Assembly (NCBI GenBank): GCA_025991245.1
Contig: BQMJ01000008.1
Span: 62,001 to 126,000, forward strand
Direction of reading: 5' to 3'
Source of the DNA: Galdieria partita
Taxonomy: Eukaryota > Rhodophyta > Bangiophyceae > Galdieriales > Galdieriaceae
Length of the DNA: 64,000 nt
The notes under the pieces: generated by a model
Told to the model about the DNA's origin: nothing
Databases searched by the model: none
Seen by the model: the letters and a program-made list of their open reading frames with translations, nothing else
Position numbers and translations under genes: made by a program
Shown here: positions 33,791-43,585 of the stretch, piece by piece
Layout: the number at the start of each line of letters is the position of its first letter
Numbering within the stretch: position 1 is the stretch's first letter

Positions 33791-34573
33791 ATGTTCGACT
33801 GGCATTTTGTTGGATTTCACTTTGTTGCAGACGTCTGCTTATTATTACTTATTCTGCGCCTTCTTTCGTGGATTCAACAATTCGCTTTTAATGAGACTTA
33901 CTTAAGTTCTTCGTGTCCAAAGTTAGAATTGTGGATGGAAACAATCTCTTCGATGGTCAACCCTTCCACTTTGAACACTTTGGGTTGTCAAGGGAGCTCA
34001 CTCGTTTGTGTGGACACTTGGAAACCGTCCATCATAGTGTCAATGTTGTTATGGGGTGGAACTATATACGGTGGTAGCTTCATACTGCACCTTCCATCTT
34101 TATGGAGAAAGAGAGTTCAGTTGTCACACCCTTTTGTTCCTTTGGATCCGACTTGGTATGAAAATTTGAGGAAACCGAAGTGGACACCTCCTTCAGCTGT
34201 CTTTGCCATTACGTGGATTTCCTTAAAAGCTCTTCAGACCTATGCGTTGGCACTGTTGTGGGAAGCTTCCGGTAGGACACCTCTTTCCTCCGTTATTATC
34301 TATAAGGTCTGCTATTTGGTGCTATCAGATTTATTCAACCAAGTATTCTTTGTTCAGCATGATATCGTTGGAGGATTTGTAATACTTTTCTGTATGATTG
34401 GAACTTTGATTGTTATTCTTATGGAAAGTTTTCGTAGAGTATGTCTCGCTGGGTTACTTCTCTGCCCATTGTTATTATGGATGATGGTAGCCTTGATATT
34501 ACAGTCTCATATATTAGTGCTGAACAGAACTTCAGCAAACTCATCAAGTGAAATTAAACGCAAAAACAACTAA
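33791..34573 (+). CDS. TspO/MBR family protein (translocator protein)
   Basis: An intronless frame of 260 residues. The second half is the TspO core: WYENLRKPKWTPPSAVFAI, then Leu/Ala-rich helices, SDLFNQVFFVQHD, and a last helix LLLCPLLLWMMVALILQ, making five membrane spans. TspO proteins bind porphyrins and sterol-like ligands in outer mitochondrial, plastid or secretory membranes and respond to stress and tetrapyrrole level. The N-terminal 90 residues, including an extra hydrophobic helix (FVADVCLLLLILRLLSWI) and a Cys/Ser-rich loop, are longer than in most family members. Convergent with isoamylase, stop to stop 65 bp. Confidence 0.85.
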   Translation: MFDWHFVGFHFVADVCLLLLILRLLSWIQQFAFNETYLSSSCPKLELWMETISSMVNPSTLNTLGCQGSSLVCVDTWKPSIIVSMLLWGGTIYGGSFILHLPSLWRKRVQLSHPFVPLDPTWYENLRKPKWTPPSAVFAITWISLKALQTYALALLWEASGRTPLSSVIIYKVCYLVLSDLFNQVFFVQHDIVGGFVILFCMIGTLIVILMESFRRVCLAGLLLCPLLLWMMVALILQSHILVLNRTSANSSSEIKRKNN

Positions 34574-34638
34574 CTTGATTATCTCAAGCAATGAATAATT
34601 TGCTTTATTCAACATCTTGCAGGCTTAACTGGAAACGA

Positions 34639-37478
34639 CTATTCTGTTAGCATATCGGCTCCAGCTGTGCGATCATTATCTGTATTGGACTGCTCATCGT
34701 CTAAAGGTGTGGCAATAAAACTTTCCCAGTACTCCTCGAGTTCTTCTAAATCTGCAGAGACAAGGGACTCCATACTAACTGGTCGCGTAAGGATACTAGA
34801 AGAGTTAAAATATTGGTTGATAGCCATGTTGTTTGGTGTCGAAGGCTCTCCACGCACCACTTGTTCTGGGTCAACTGTATGCAAGGCAATAGCTGAAAAC
34901 GGAACCATACAATACTTTGAGTTGGAGTCTAACAATACTGTATTACTTTCTTCAGGACTCCAAAAGTCATTTGGAGATGGAAGATTTGTGTCCACTATTC
35001 TCAACCACATTCTTCCTTCAGGTGCATTTGGAATTTGTACTTCGTAAGAATTGGAGGAAGAATTGAAGGCAACATAAATCGATGCTCTGCCATCCTTTGG
35101 ATTTTTCAGAGTGAAGGCTAGAAAACGTGAGGTACTTGACCAGTCAGGATGGTCTATTCGCTGTCCATGCCATTGTACGTCGCGCCAGCTCATAAATTGT
35201 CTTAACCGAAGCAGCCTATTTGCTTGACGCCATGCAAAAGCCATTCGAACAAACCGAAGAAAATAATCGTGCCTTTGTTCAGTTTCTTTGCCGAAAAACA
35301 AGTAATTGATTTCATTGTCGAAACACCAAGTATTATTATTCCCAAGTTTAGTATGACCATACTCATCACCCATAGTTATCATAGGAACACCACGTGAAAC
35401 CACCAAGGCAAGAATAAAGTTTCGAAGTTGTCTCCTAGAAGCAGTTATTGAGAATATTTTGTCCAAATCTGCCAAACTACAAATACCTTCTCAAAGAATT
35501 AACATTCTCTGCCTGTGTCTCCCCTTCCACGCCGCAGTTCCAGGAAATATTATCGTCAATACCATCAGCATTACCAGCTTCATTGGCCTCATTATGTTTC
35601 GTGTCGTATGCAACCAAATCGTACAAACTAAAGCCATCGTGACAAGCAATAAAATTGACGCTGTGACAAGGACCATAAGCTCGCTTTGAATAAAGATCAA
35701 AATATCCTCCAATTGCCTTGGCAAACTCACGAACCTTTTCAAATAAATGTTCAACACTGTTCTCTAAGAAAAAGTCCACCTTCTTTACCTACCATACCAG
35801 GAGTGCCTTTGATAAAGTGACGGACAGTATCTCGAAACTTGCCATTCCATTCCAACCAACAATCTCCAAAACTTTTGAAAACTTCAAAAAAACAAAATAG
35901 ACAATAGGATAAACTTACGGAAAACATCCAATCAAGTAATTGGGAGAGTCAAGCATCGCACCCGCATCCCAGGCTTCCGCTATAAGCTTCACATTTTTTA
36001 AAATAGGATCTTTTACAATAGCTTCTACCACAGGAGGACGTTTCAAAACAGTCCCGTCCTGGTCACGACAAAGTATTCCAGCAGCATCAAAACCTATTGT
36101 TCATGACAAAAATCACTCGCAATTCCCTATGGATATTAGAAGCAACTTACGAAAACCGTCCACATGATATTCACTGACCCACCAACGTAGGCTCTGAACA
36201 ATGAGTTCTAAGACAACTGGATGATTACAATTAAACGTGTTTCCACAGCCACTCAAGTTCGAGTAAGGACCCTTCTCATCGTGCATATACCAAACATTGG
36301 CTGCATTCAAAAAATGGAAAGGTGCAGAAGCATCAGCTGTATGATTATATACGACATCTAAAATAATTTCCATCCCTCTTTTGTGGACTTCTTTTACTAA
36401 CGTTTTCAGTTCAACACCAACTTTAAGAAAGTCTGTTGAATACTTGCACATGGGTCCAAAAAAACTAATTGGAGAATAACCCCAAAAGTTACAAAGACGT
36501 TCGTTCGTGGTAGGTGAATATTTCAGTTCAAGTTCATTAAATGGACAAAGCTCCAACTCATTAAACTCCATGATAGGCAGCAATTCAATGCAATTGACTC
36601 CAAGAAACTGCAGGTAATCTAGTCGGTCGATCATTCCCAAGAAAGTTCCGCGCTTCGTATCTAACACATTGCTCGAGCTGTGCATAGTGAATCCTCTAAC
36701 ATGCACTTCGTATATGAAGAGATCCTCGTATGGCAGTTGAGGTGGCTTATCATTTTCCCAATCAAAGTCGTCGACTGTTGGTTCTGAAATAAGTCCCAAA
36801 CGAAAAGGAAACTTGACATCTTTCAAAGTCTTCAATCCCGGAAACTTGGAAGTAAAACTCGTTTCTCTGAATTCACTTACAACCTGAAATAGTTAAGAAC
36901 TCTCAACAACAGGAACTAAACATCACAACTTCCAATACCTTGACCTCTTCTAACTCTCCTTCGTACACTTTCCACATGTTTTTTGCACCTGACACAACCC
37001 ACTTGGCATATGGATCCAATATAATTCGTGGTACACCTTCAATCTTCAATCCATACAACGAGCCCTCAGGTATATTGTACACTGTGCAGTGCCAAACGTC
37101 TCCAGTCACATTGAGGTTGTCATCCAGAACTATTTCTGCAGCAATATCCTGAAGTAAGCCTTTTGTACCACACTCTAAAGGGGGAAAGAGGCAGAGACGA
37201 ACTCCGCGAGAACGACAAAACACTGCAAAGTTAAACGCGTTATCTGCAACACGTGAAACTCCAAATGGTTGGGGATTTCCTCTGCCTAGCTTCAAATTGG
37301 AAAAACCTGGAAACTTACACAAGAAGTCAGCATCCTATTGTTGCTTTGCTCATTTACATACTTCTCTAGCGATCCAGATGCCGGGTGATGCGTCAACTGG
37401 AGGCACAGTCTTCCGTAATAGCCCAAAGGACTGTACTCTGTGTAGCTCAACAGCTTTTGAAGACTCTGCTCTTGACAT
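34639..37478 (-). CDS. Isoamylase-type starch debranching enzyme (GH13)
   Basis: Seven exons fit in phase: 37362-37478, 36939-37334, 36151-36883, 35919-36093, 35789-35871, 35487-35763, 34639-35434, giving 858 residues. Catalytic regions in order: DVVYNHTADA, VDGFRFDAAGIL (nucleophile Asp), LIAEAWDAGA (acid Glu) and FIACHDGFSL; the block RRRQLRNFILALVVSRGVP and GDEYGHTKLGNNNTWC are isoamylase-specific. The N-terminal CBM48-like part includes GNPQPFGVSRV. The enzyme cuts alpha-1,6 bonds in starch or glycogen synthesis, in red algae in the cytosol. Two introns needed by the frame are only 27 nt (37335-37361) and 25 nt (35764-35788). The C-terminal 70 residues are an acidic extension. Confidence 0.88.
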
Positions 37479-38240
37479 ACGAGGCTTCCGACAGCTCCAC
37501 AAAAATTAAAAAGTGTGCTTCATCGACCGAAAACGAATGTTTGGGAAACCGACCGACGACATTTTCTTGCTACGAAGCAATTTATGTCACTCGCAAATTT
37601 ATTTATAGCAACAAGAGCTGCAAACCAGTCCATGAACGACTCCAGTAGAGTTGTGCAAAGAGTAACCATAAAATAGAGGATAAGTTGTTTGTGTCGACAA
37701 GTAGATGAAATATGTATATGTAGAGAAGTGATACTGCAGAGGATATTTCTCCTGATAACAACTTGCAAAGTTGAAACTAAAGTGCGAATCAGACCTTATA
37801 AAAGCTCCGATATTCCCAAGATTTTGAATCATCCTTCATATGAAAGAATAAATATATTTACAAGACTAGATCCTCCTTTGGTACTCGAAAGAATTCTACT
37901 AGAAAACAAAGCTTCTTTGTATGAAAAGGGGGTTTTTACTATGTTGGAACCTCTTCAAAACTAGGAAACCACTTTTCCTTGAGAGGAAATATTCGAACTG
38001 GAGAATTTCCAATATTTATCTTGAAATACACTGAAAAATACAGAGAAGCGAAAAGCAAGAAAGGGAGAATAACCACTATTATAAATTCTTCTAGTGAGAA
38101 GCGTCTCTATAAGCATATTTACATACTTTCTATGCAATCATAAATTCTATTCTTATTAGACAAAGTTACACACATTGAACACCCAAAATACCATTTAGAA
38201 CTGCTGTCAACCTCGTTTTCATTATTGGGTGAGAATCGTC
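37479..38240 (+). other. Intergenic region with a GNAT-like coding scrap
   Basis: About 760 bp. On the plus strand near 37770-37930 a frame reads VRIRPYKSSDIPKI and then NIFTRLDPPLVLERILLEN, which looks like the first strand and helix of a GNAT acetyltransferase. A possible intron (gtatga...actag) leads to another 25 open codons, but the acetyl-CoA-binding part is missing. It may be a gene relic or a chance frame. The rest is AT-rich and holds the promoters of the isoamylase and fibrillin genes. Confidence 0.3.
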
Positions 38241-39267
38241 ATGTTACAGTCGTCCTCCTTTTTCTCTTTTTGTCTCAATTACCCAAGTTATCAGACCACA
38301 GTGTACAAGAAAATAGCAAAAATACTGTGGAGACCTCTATTATCTTCCTATCAACGGAGATTACTTTCTTTAGCACCTGTTGACGTTCTGAGAATTACTC
38401 CAAAAAATCGGAAGCCTTGCGGTTCAAACTTGTGGATTTGCCAGTCAACATATTCAACACAGGGTGAAGGCAAGGAAGGAAAAGTGCCTTATTCAGGGGA
38501 TAGCGAAGAACAACCTCGGTCTTCAGCGGATGCTTCCTATAAAGATACCTCCAAAGGAAATTCCAACGTCAACTCCTCCAAGAATCAGTCAGGCAACTCA
38601 GAATTATGGAAAATGAAAGTACGTTTATTACAATACTGTTCTTCTACAGATAGAGGTCAAAATTCTAGTCACAAGCAAAAACTGGCTATCGAAGAGTTGG
38701 CCTCTTCACTGGAAGCTTTGAATCCTACTCCGAACCCTGTGGAGGCAACCCTAATGGACGGATGGTGGTATTTAAGCTATGTATCAGAAAAATTTTATGC
38801 CACAAATGCACTTCTTGCTGCAGCTGCAATCACTCCTTTGGTTTCTGTGGGTCAAGTCCGACAGCAGATTTCAATCGCTACTGGTGAACTCTGCAATGAG
38901 GTTGACTTGATTCTGTTTCCGAATATTACAGGGACTGTGGTCACGAAAGCTAAGATCAATCCTGTGGATGGTGAACGCTTGCAAGTCTCTAATGAAAGCA
39001 CCATAATAAGAGGGAAGTCTATTGGCGAACAGTTTGACCTTGGCAGTCTTAAAATGGACATCCCCGTTGATGAACTGATAAGAAGACTCAAAGGCACCAG
39101 TCCGGAGTCATTTCTGGATACATATTACGTAAGTGATAATTTCAACAAGTGACTTTTTGAGAGCTAGTATATGTTGCTAATTTTTTTATTAGTTAGACGA
39201 GGACTTGAGAATAAGTCGTACACAAGGAGGTCGCTTGTTCGTATTCACTCGGTTTGTAGAAGATTAA
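38241..39267 (+). CDS. Plastid lipid-associated protein (PAP/fibrillin family)
   Basis: Exons 38241-39128 and 39193-39267 join in phase over a 64-nt intron (320 residues). A Ser/Arg-rich leader is followed by a low-complexity linker (about 75-125) and the fibrillin domain: KQKLAIEELASSLEALNPTP, DGWWYLSYVSE, EVDLILFPNITGTV, and the typical end YYLDEDLRISRTQGGRLFVF completed by exon 2. Fibrillins coat plastoglobules and thylakoid-associated lipid bodies, and bind hydrophobic molecules during stress. Plastid location is inferred from the leader and family. Confidence 0.85.
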
Positions 39268-39789
39268 TTGCGAATGAGTTTTATGATGTTTTACAATGAG
39301 CTCATGATTCGATCTTTTCCAGTGGTACGTTCAACTAAAGGAGTATGTGAATAAACAGAAGAATTCATCCACTGTTAAATTTATTGAAGTTTTCTTGACA
39401 TTGAATATTTTCCCATATACAGAGTGACTCGCTAAACAGTCACCTGTCAAAGTCCGTCAAGTGTATTCAACTCCATAGAGCTATTTCTAGTATTCACCTA
39501 GTTTCATCAGATTAATTTTCTAAATATCTTCAATAGTATTGCAGAATACCGTATCTGAGTATATTCAAGTTGTGTTAGATACGTTACAATTCCCTCATTG
39601 ACTTTTTGCTGGAAAATCTTCCGTTTTGGAAACAACTGTTGTACGGGAGCAATGATTTCTACGCTTGCAATCTCAACATTCGCTTTCCAGTGGAGATAAG
39701 GTGTTCTATTATGCATTTGTCAAATAACGACAATGTTCTACTAAAGTATTTCCTTGGTGAGTAGGTTTCAAGAAGAAAGTGCCTTCGCA
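39268..39789 (+). other. Intergenic region
   Basis: About 520 bp. A minus-strand frame of 69 codons (39507-39716) has no recognisable content. An in-frame TTG-initiated extension of the cryptochrome reaches back to 39754 and is not used. No other feature is seen. Confidence 0.5.
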
Positions 39790-42390
39790 ATGATTGGCCA
39801 AGAAAGCTACAAGATTAACTATGTAGCTCAAGACAAGTCTGTCTCTATAGTTTGGTTTCGAGGGCACGATTTGAGAATACATGACAACCATGCACTGTCT
39901 GCTGCGGTTGAAAGAGGTTGTGGTATACTACCTTTGTTTATCTGGGACGAAGAATCTGCTGAAAACGTCGAGTTTGGAGTCTTTTGGAAGTGGTGGCTGC
40001 TAACCTCTCTGGGATGTCTTCACAAACAATTACAGAAACTAGGAAACCGACTTGTGTTTCTTAAAGGAAATATAGAAGAAACTTTGGTTTCTTTTGTAAA
40101 GAAAGTGGGAGCAGATACAGTTTTCTGGAATAGAGATTTCAATCCATGTTCACTCTTCTTAGATAAGAAAGTAATAGGGAAAATGAATTCTCTGCAAGTG
40201 AAAACATCAATACACGAAGGCAATATATGGAGTAGCCAATTGCTGAGAAGAGATGACCAGCAGCCAATGTACCTTCCCGAAACTTTCTCAGTTTTTGTGA
40301 AGCGTTGGGTACTATCTATGTCTTTGAGGCCACTTGATAAACCAAAGAATATCCTGAAGCCAACCATTCCTAGTATGGATGATATCGAAAATGTCCATTT
40401 GTACGATACACAACATGAAATTTCTATTCAGGTGGAGACGGACAAGTGGAGTCCAGGTTGTGTACCAGCAAAAGACGCTTTGAAAAAAGTTTTAAACAGT
40501 CTTGTATTCAACTGTAATGAAAATAATCTTCTAAAGCACAGGCCTATGGCATCAATATTAAGCCCTTATATTCGATTTGGGGAGATCACTAGTCATCAAG
40601 TGTACTACGAGTTGAATAAGATGTATCAGAGTAACTTGAATTTCCACAACTCTTCTTTCAAGGAGTTCCAGTTTCTTCGGAACTTGTGTGTACGAGATTA
40701 TTATAGCTACTTATTTCTTTATCATCCGGAACAAACAAGATCCTGTTTTATGGAATATTTCTCCTATTTTCCTTCAAGGTTTGATAAATATGTTTACGAT
40801 TTGTTTATCCAAGGTCAAACTGGATATCCAATCATAGATGCTGCTATTCGTTCTCTTCGCTGTAGGGGCTGGATTCATACATGCCTTCGTTCTTTGCTTG
40901 TTAAATTTTTTGTCTTCTTTTTGATGCTTCCTTGGAACATCGGATGCCGTTGGTTCTATTCTAGTTTTATTGATGCAGAGTTTTATATGGCTACGATTTT
41001 CACTGAGAAAGTGCTGGAGTCATCCATAACGAGTTCTTTGAATAATATAGTCTATCACTCAGGAATAAGCCGAAAAATTGACCCATTTGGGAACTTTATC
41101 AAGCGTTGGGTATCAGAGTTGTCCAATATGGATTCGAGATATATTCATTCACCATGGAAGGCTTCTAAAGAACATCTAAACTCTTTTGGGGTGAAACTAG
41201 GAATTTCTTATCCGTTTCCTATTATATATCCCCGTTTGGCAAGAAAGAGAGCTATAGAAGCAATTTTATTCTTTCAGACATTATTTCCTCCGTTCAAAAT
41301 ACGAAGAATTTTCCAAGAGAGAAATATCGATTGCTATGGAAACAGAAAGCGAAGCTACAAATGTGTTTCAAACAGTATTAAATGGGGGTCCTCTAAGTGT
41401 AAGAGAACATTTCATAACCTTGCTAGTGACGTCCAACATTTTGATGGGAACATGTTGCAGTCAGAGAAGCAATCTAACAACACATGCAACATGATTACAG
41501 AAGGAACTCCAATTTTGAGAGTCTTATGTTCCGGACAACAAGTACATCACATTTCACCTCTCATTGCCAATGTTTCCAATGTTTCCAGCCATGCAACTAC
41601 TAGTACTGCAGCGGAAAGAAGTCCATGGTTAAGTGTCTTTGATAGTTGGAATATGGAGGAAATGACTTCACCGCAGATACTTTCGCCTAGTTTTGAATTT
41701 ATGGCCTTTTCACCCTATCGTGACGATATCAAGAAATATAGCAGTCTGTTCGATACAGAAGAATGTGAATCCCCTCATGTATTATGGAGTCCTCGTAATC
41801 ATTTGATTTCCAAAAGTCGTGCAAGGAAAGACAAAGAATATTCATTGTTATCTATTGACATCAGCCTACCGAAACAACATCCAATCCATTCGTATGAATT
41901 CAATGATGAACAGGAAAATGTTCTTGTGGACTCATTATCTATACAAGGGAGCAACATGAGCCAAAATGAGTTGGTCGGTTTAGAATACCACAACGACATC
42001 TTCCCAAATAAGACTTCCAGAGAACAAATTTCTTTCCTGCAGTTGAGTCGAGAAGAAAAGCAACGTGCGCTTGAAGATATTTCAGAGGACTCATCTTCAA
42101 TCTTTGGACCATTGGCCCGTTTTATTCTTCGTAATTATGTTTTGACCGAATGTTCATCTCGCAACGACTCCAAGGATTTTATAAGATTACGAAATATAAA
42201 GAATGATTACGACGACTGGAAACCAGCAAAAGCAAATTCGTTGAAACTTTCTCAAATGAAGCAATTCTTTGGTGTCTTTTTGAAGTTGGATGTTAGTGAT
42301 GAAAGGGACCGTCATTATCATGGTGGCATTCGAGGTCCTTATGTATATGGTATCAAAAGAAGGCGACTCGATAAGCTCGAGGAAATGTAG
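39790..42390 (+). CDS. Divergent cryptochrome/photolyase-family protein with long C-terminal tail
   Basis: One intronless frame; first ATG gives 866 residues. Residues 15-475 follow the photolyase fold: SIVWFRGHDLRIHDNHAL, LGNRLVFLKGN, SILSPYIRFGEIT, RDYYSYLFLYHPE, QGQTGYPIIDAAIRSLR, GWIHTCLRSLLV, FGNFIKRWVSEL and HSPWKAS. The layout is nearest to plant-like cryptochromes. Several residues that make the flavin site are changed: HNR is HTC, the segment DADLECDALGWQY reads DAEFYMATIFTEK, and FFPW reads YFPS, so the residue facing flavin N5 and two of three Trp-triad members seem lost. The tail of about 390 residues is Ser-rich with SP sites (ILSPSF, FSPYR, LWSPR) and ends in a basic motif KRRRLDK. 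Confidence 0.85.
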   Translation: MIGQESYKINYVAQDKSVSIVWFRGHDLRIHDNHALSAAVERGCGILPLFIWDEESAENVEFGVFWKWWLLTSLGCLHKQLQKLGNRLVFLKGNIEETLVSFVKKVGADTVFWNRDFNPCSLFLDKKVIGKMNSLQVKTSIHEGNIWSSQLLRRDDQQPMYLPETFSVFVKRWVLSMSLRPLDKPKNILKPTIPSMDDIENVHLYDTQHEISIQVETDKWSPGCVPAKDALKKVLNSLVFNCNENNLLKHRPMASILSPYIRFGEITSHQVYYELNKMYQSNLNFHNSSFKEFQFLRNLCVRDYYSYLFLYHPEQTRSCFMEYFSYFPSRFDKYVYDLFIQGQTGYPIIDAAIRSLRCRGWIHTCLRSLLVKFFVFFLMLPWNIGCRWFYSSFIDAEFYMATIFTEKVLESSITSSLNNIVYHSGISRKIDPFGNFIKRWVSELSNMDSRYIHSPWKASKEHLNSFGVKLGISYPFPIIYPRLARKRAIEAILFFQTLFPPFKIRRIFQERNIDCYGNRKRSYKCVSNSIKWGSSKCKRTFHNLASDVQHFDGNMLQSEKQSNNTCNMITEGTPILRVLCSGQQVHHISPLIANVSNVSSHATTSTAAERSPWLSVFDSWNMEEMTSPQILSPSFEFMAFSPYRDDIKKYSSLFDTEECESPHVLWSPRNHLISKSRARKDKEYSLLSIDISLPKQHPIHSYEFNDEQENVLVDSLSIQGSNMSQNELVGLEYHNDIFPNKTSREQISFLQLSREEKQRALEDISEDSSSIFGPLARFILRNYVLTECSSRNDSKDFIRLRNIKNDYDDWKPAKANSLKLSQMKQFFGVFLKLDVSDERDRHYHGGIRGPYVYGIKRRRLDKLEEM

Positions 42391-42556
42391 AAACAAATAC
42401 ACAAAGTAAACTTTTTATTTTTTGATAATAATACTGCTCCTGACAGTGGGACCTATATGAACAGTTCTGAGTGCAAGTTGAAATATCTAAACATCCCAAC
42501 ATGATTTCTTCAAAAGTTTCAACATTCTTTACGGTGTAACTGGATGCTATAATACC

Positions 42557-43199
42557 TCAGAGGAACTTGACACCCTGTTGATAAAATGAGTATTCCAAGA
42601 CGTAAAACGCGAAGATTCTCACCAAGTCATCGGAGACTTTCCCTTCAAATATGACACATTTTCCCTGTGACTCAAGGACTTGGAGACTTTTCAACAACAA
42701 CTCTGGGTCCATCTCGTGAAACTCAAATTCGGCTGTATCCTCTGAGAAGCGTATCTCATACAACGTAAGAATGGACTTTCTTCTTCCTGTACGCTCCACC
42801 CAGTCATATATAATTTGTGCCCATTCGTTTGGTCTTCTCCAGTATATTAAACAAATATTTGCTTGCTTATTAAGCCACTCCCCATAGCCCATAGAAACAA
42901 GCCTAGAAAACACTTCTTCAATGGCAGAAATCGAGAGTCTCCTACTATTCAAAAAAGAAACAGTTTGTCAGTTTTAAATAACAGTAGTTGGCACTAGTTG
43001 CACACTCTATGGAGGTATTGACAAACAGAGGAGAATTTGCGGAATCAGTAAGCGAGAGTTTAAAAATTTTATAGTGTTTGCAATAGCTAAGAACCAAGTC
43101 GCACCAGAGTTTCAGCTGTTTCTCTTTAGTAGTCTTTACTGGCTGTAAAGTGAAGGACGGAGGATACGAATGGAAAGGTGGATATCGAAACGTCGACAT
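42557..43199 (-). CDS. VPS25: ESCRT-II subunit VPS25
   Basis: Exons 43006-43199 and 42557-42944 join in phase across a 61-nt intron (193 residues; human VPS25 has 176). The start has YPPFHSYPPSFTLQPVKTT and KQLKLWCDLVLSYC, and the second half has WRRPNEWAQIIYDWV and TLYEIRFSEDTAEFEFHEMD, the two winged-helix domains of VPS25. It forms the two copies in the ESCRT-II complex that binds ESCRT-III (VPS20) for multivesicular-body sorting on endosomes. Convergent with the cryptochrome gene. Confidence 0.92.
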
Positions 43200-43585
43200 T
43201 CCTAATTGGGCATCTCTTCTTGTTAGGAAGAGCGTCCCATTCAGTCTTCTAGTATTTATTCAAATGACAATGTAGAAGCATTGTAAGTCGTTTGAAAGTA
43301 GGAGGCTCTTTTTGCTCTTATCTGTCTAGGTCAAAGTAAAACGTCCAAGATATGTCTAATATCTATCCCATGTATATCCTTGCATATGTTCTTTTTCAGA
43401 ATTTGAACTAGTCTATTTTGTCAAAACAATCAGACGGAATGCTAGCAGCGGAAATGTTCTATCGACAACTCCTCTTTATGGGAAAAGGGAAAAATGGTTT
43501 CAAATCGATTTGTTCTAGACGCGGGCTTTGTTGGAACCGACCATTAATAATCCAACAATCGATCTACTTACTTTTTGATCTTTAG
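43200..43585 (+). other. Divergent intergenic region
   Basis: About 390 bp between the starts of VPS25 and the ubiquitin protease. It should carry both promoters. A gatctttag directly before the protease ATG looks like a splice acceptor and could end a leader intron. Nothing else is seen. Confidence 0.5.
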
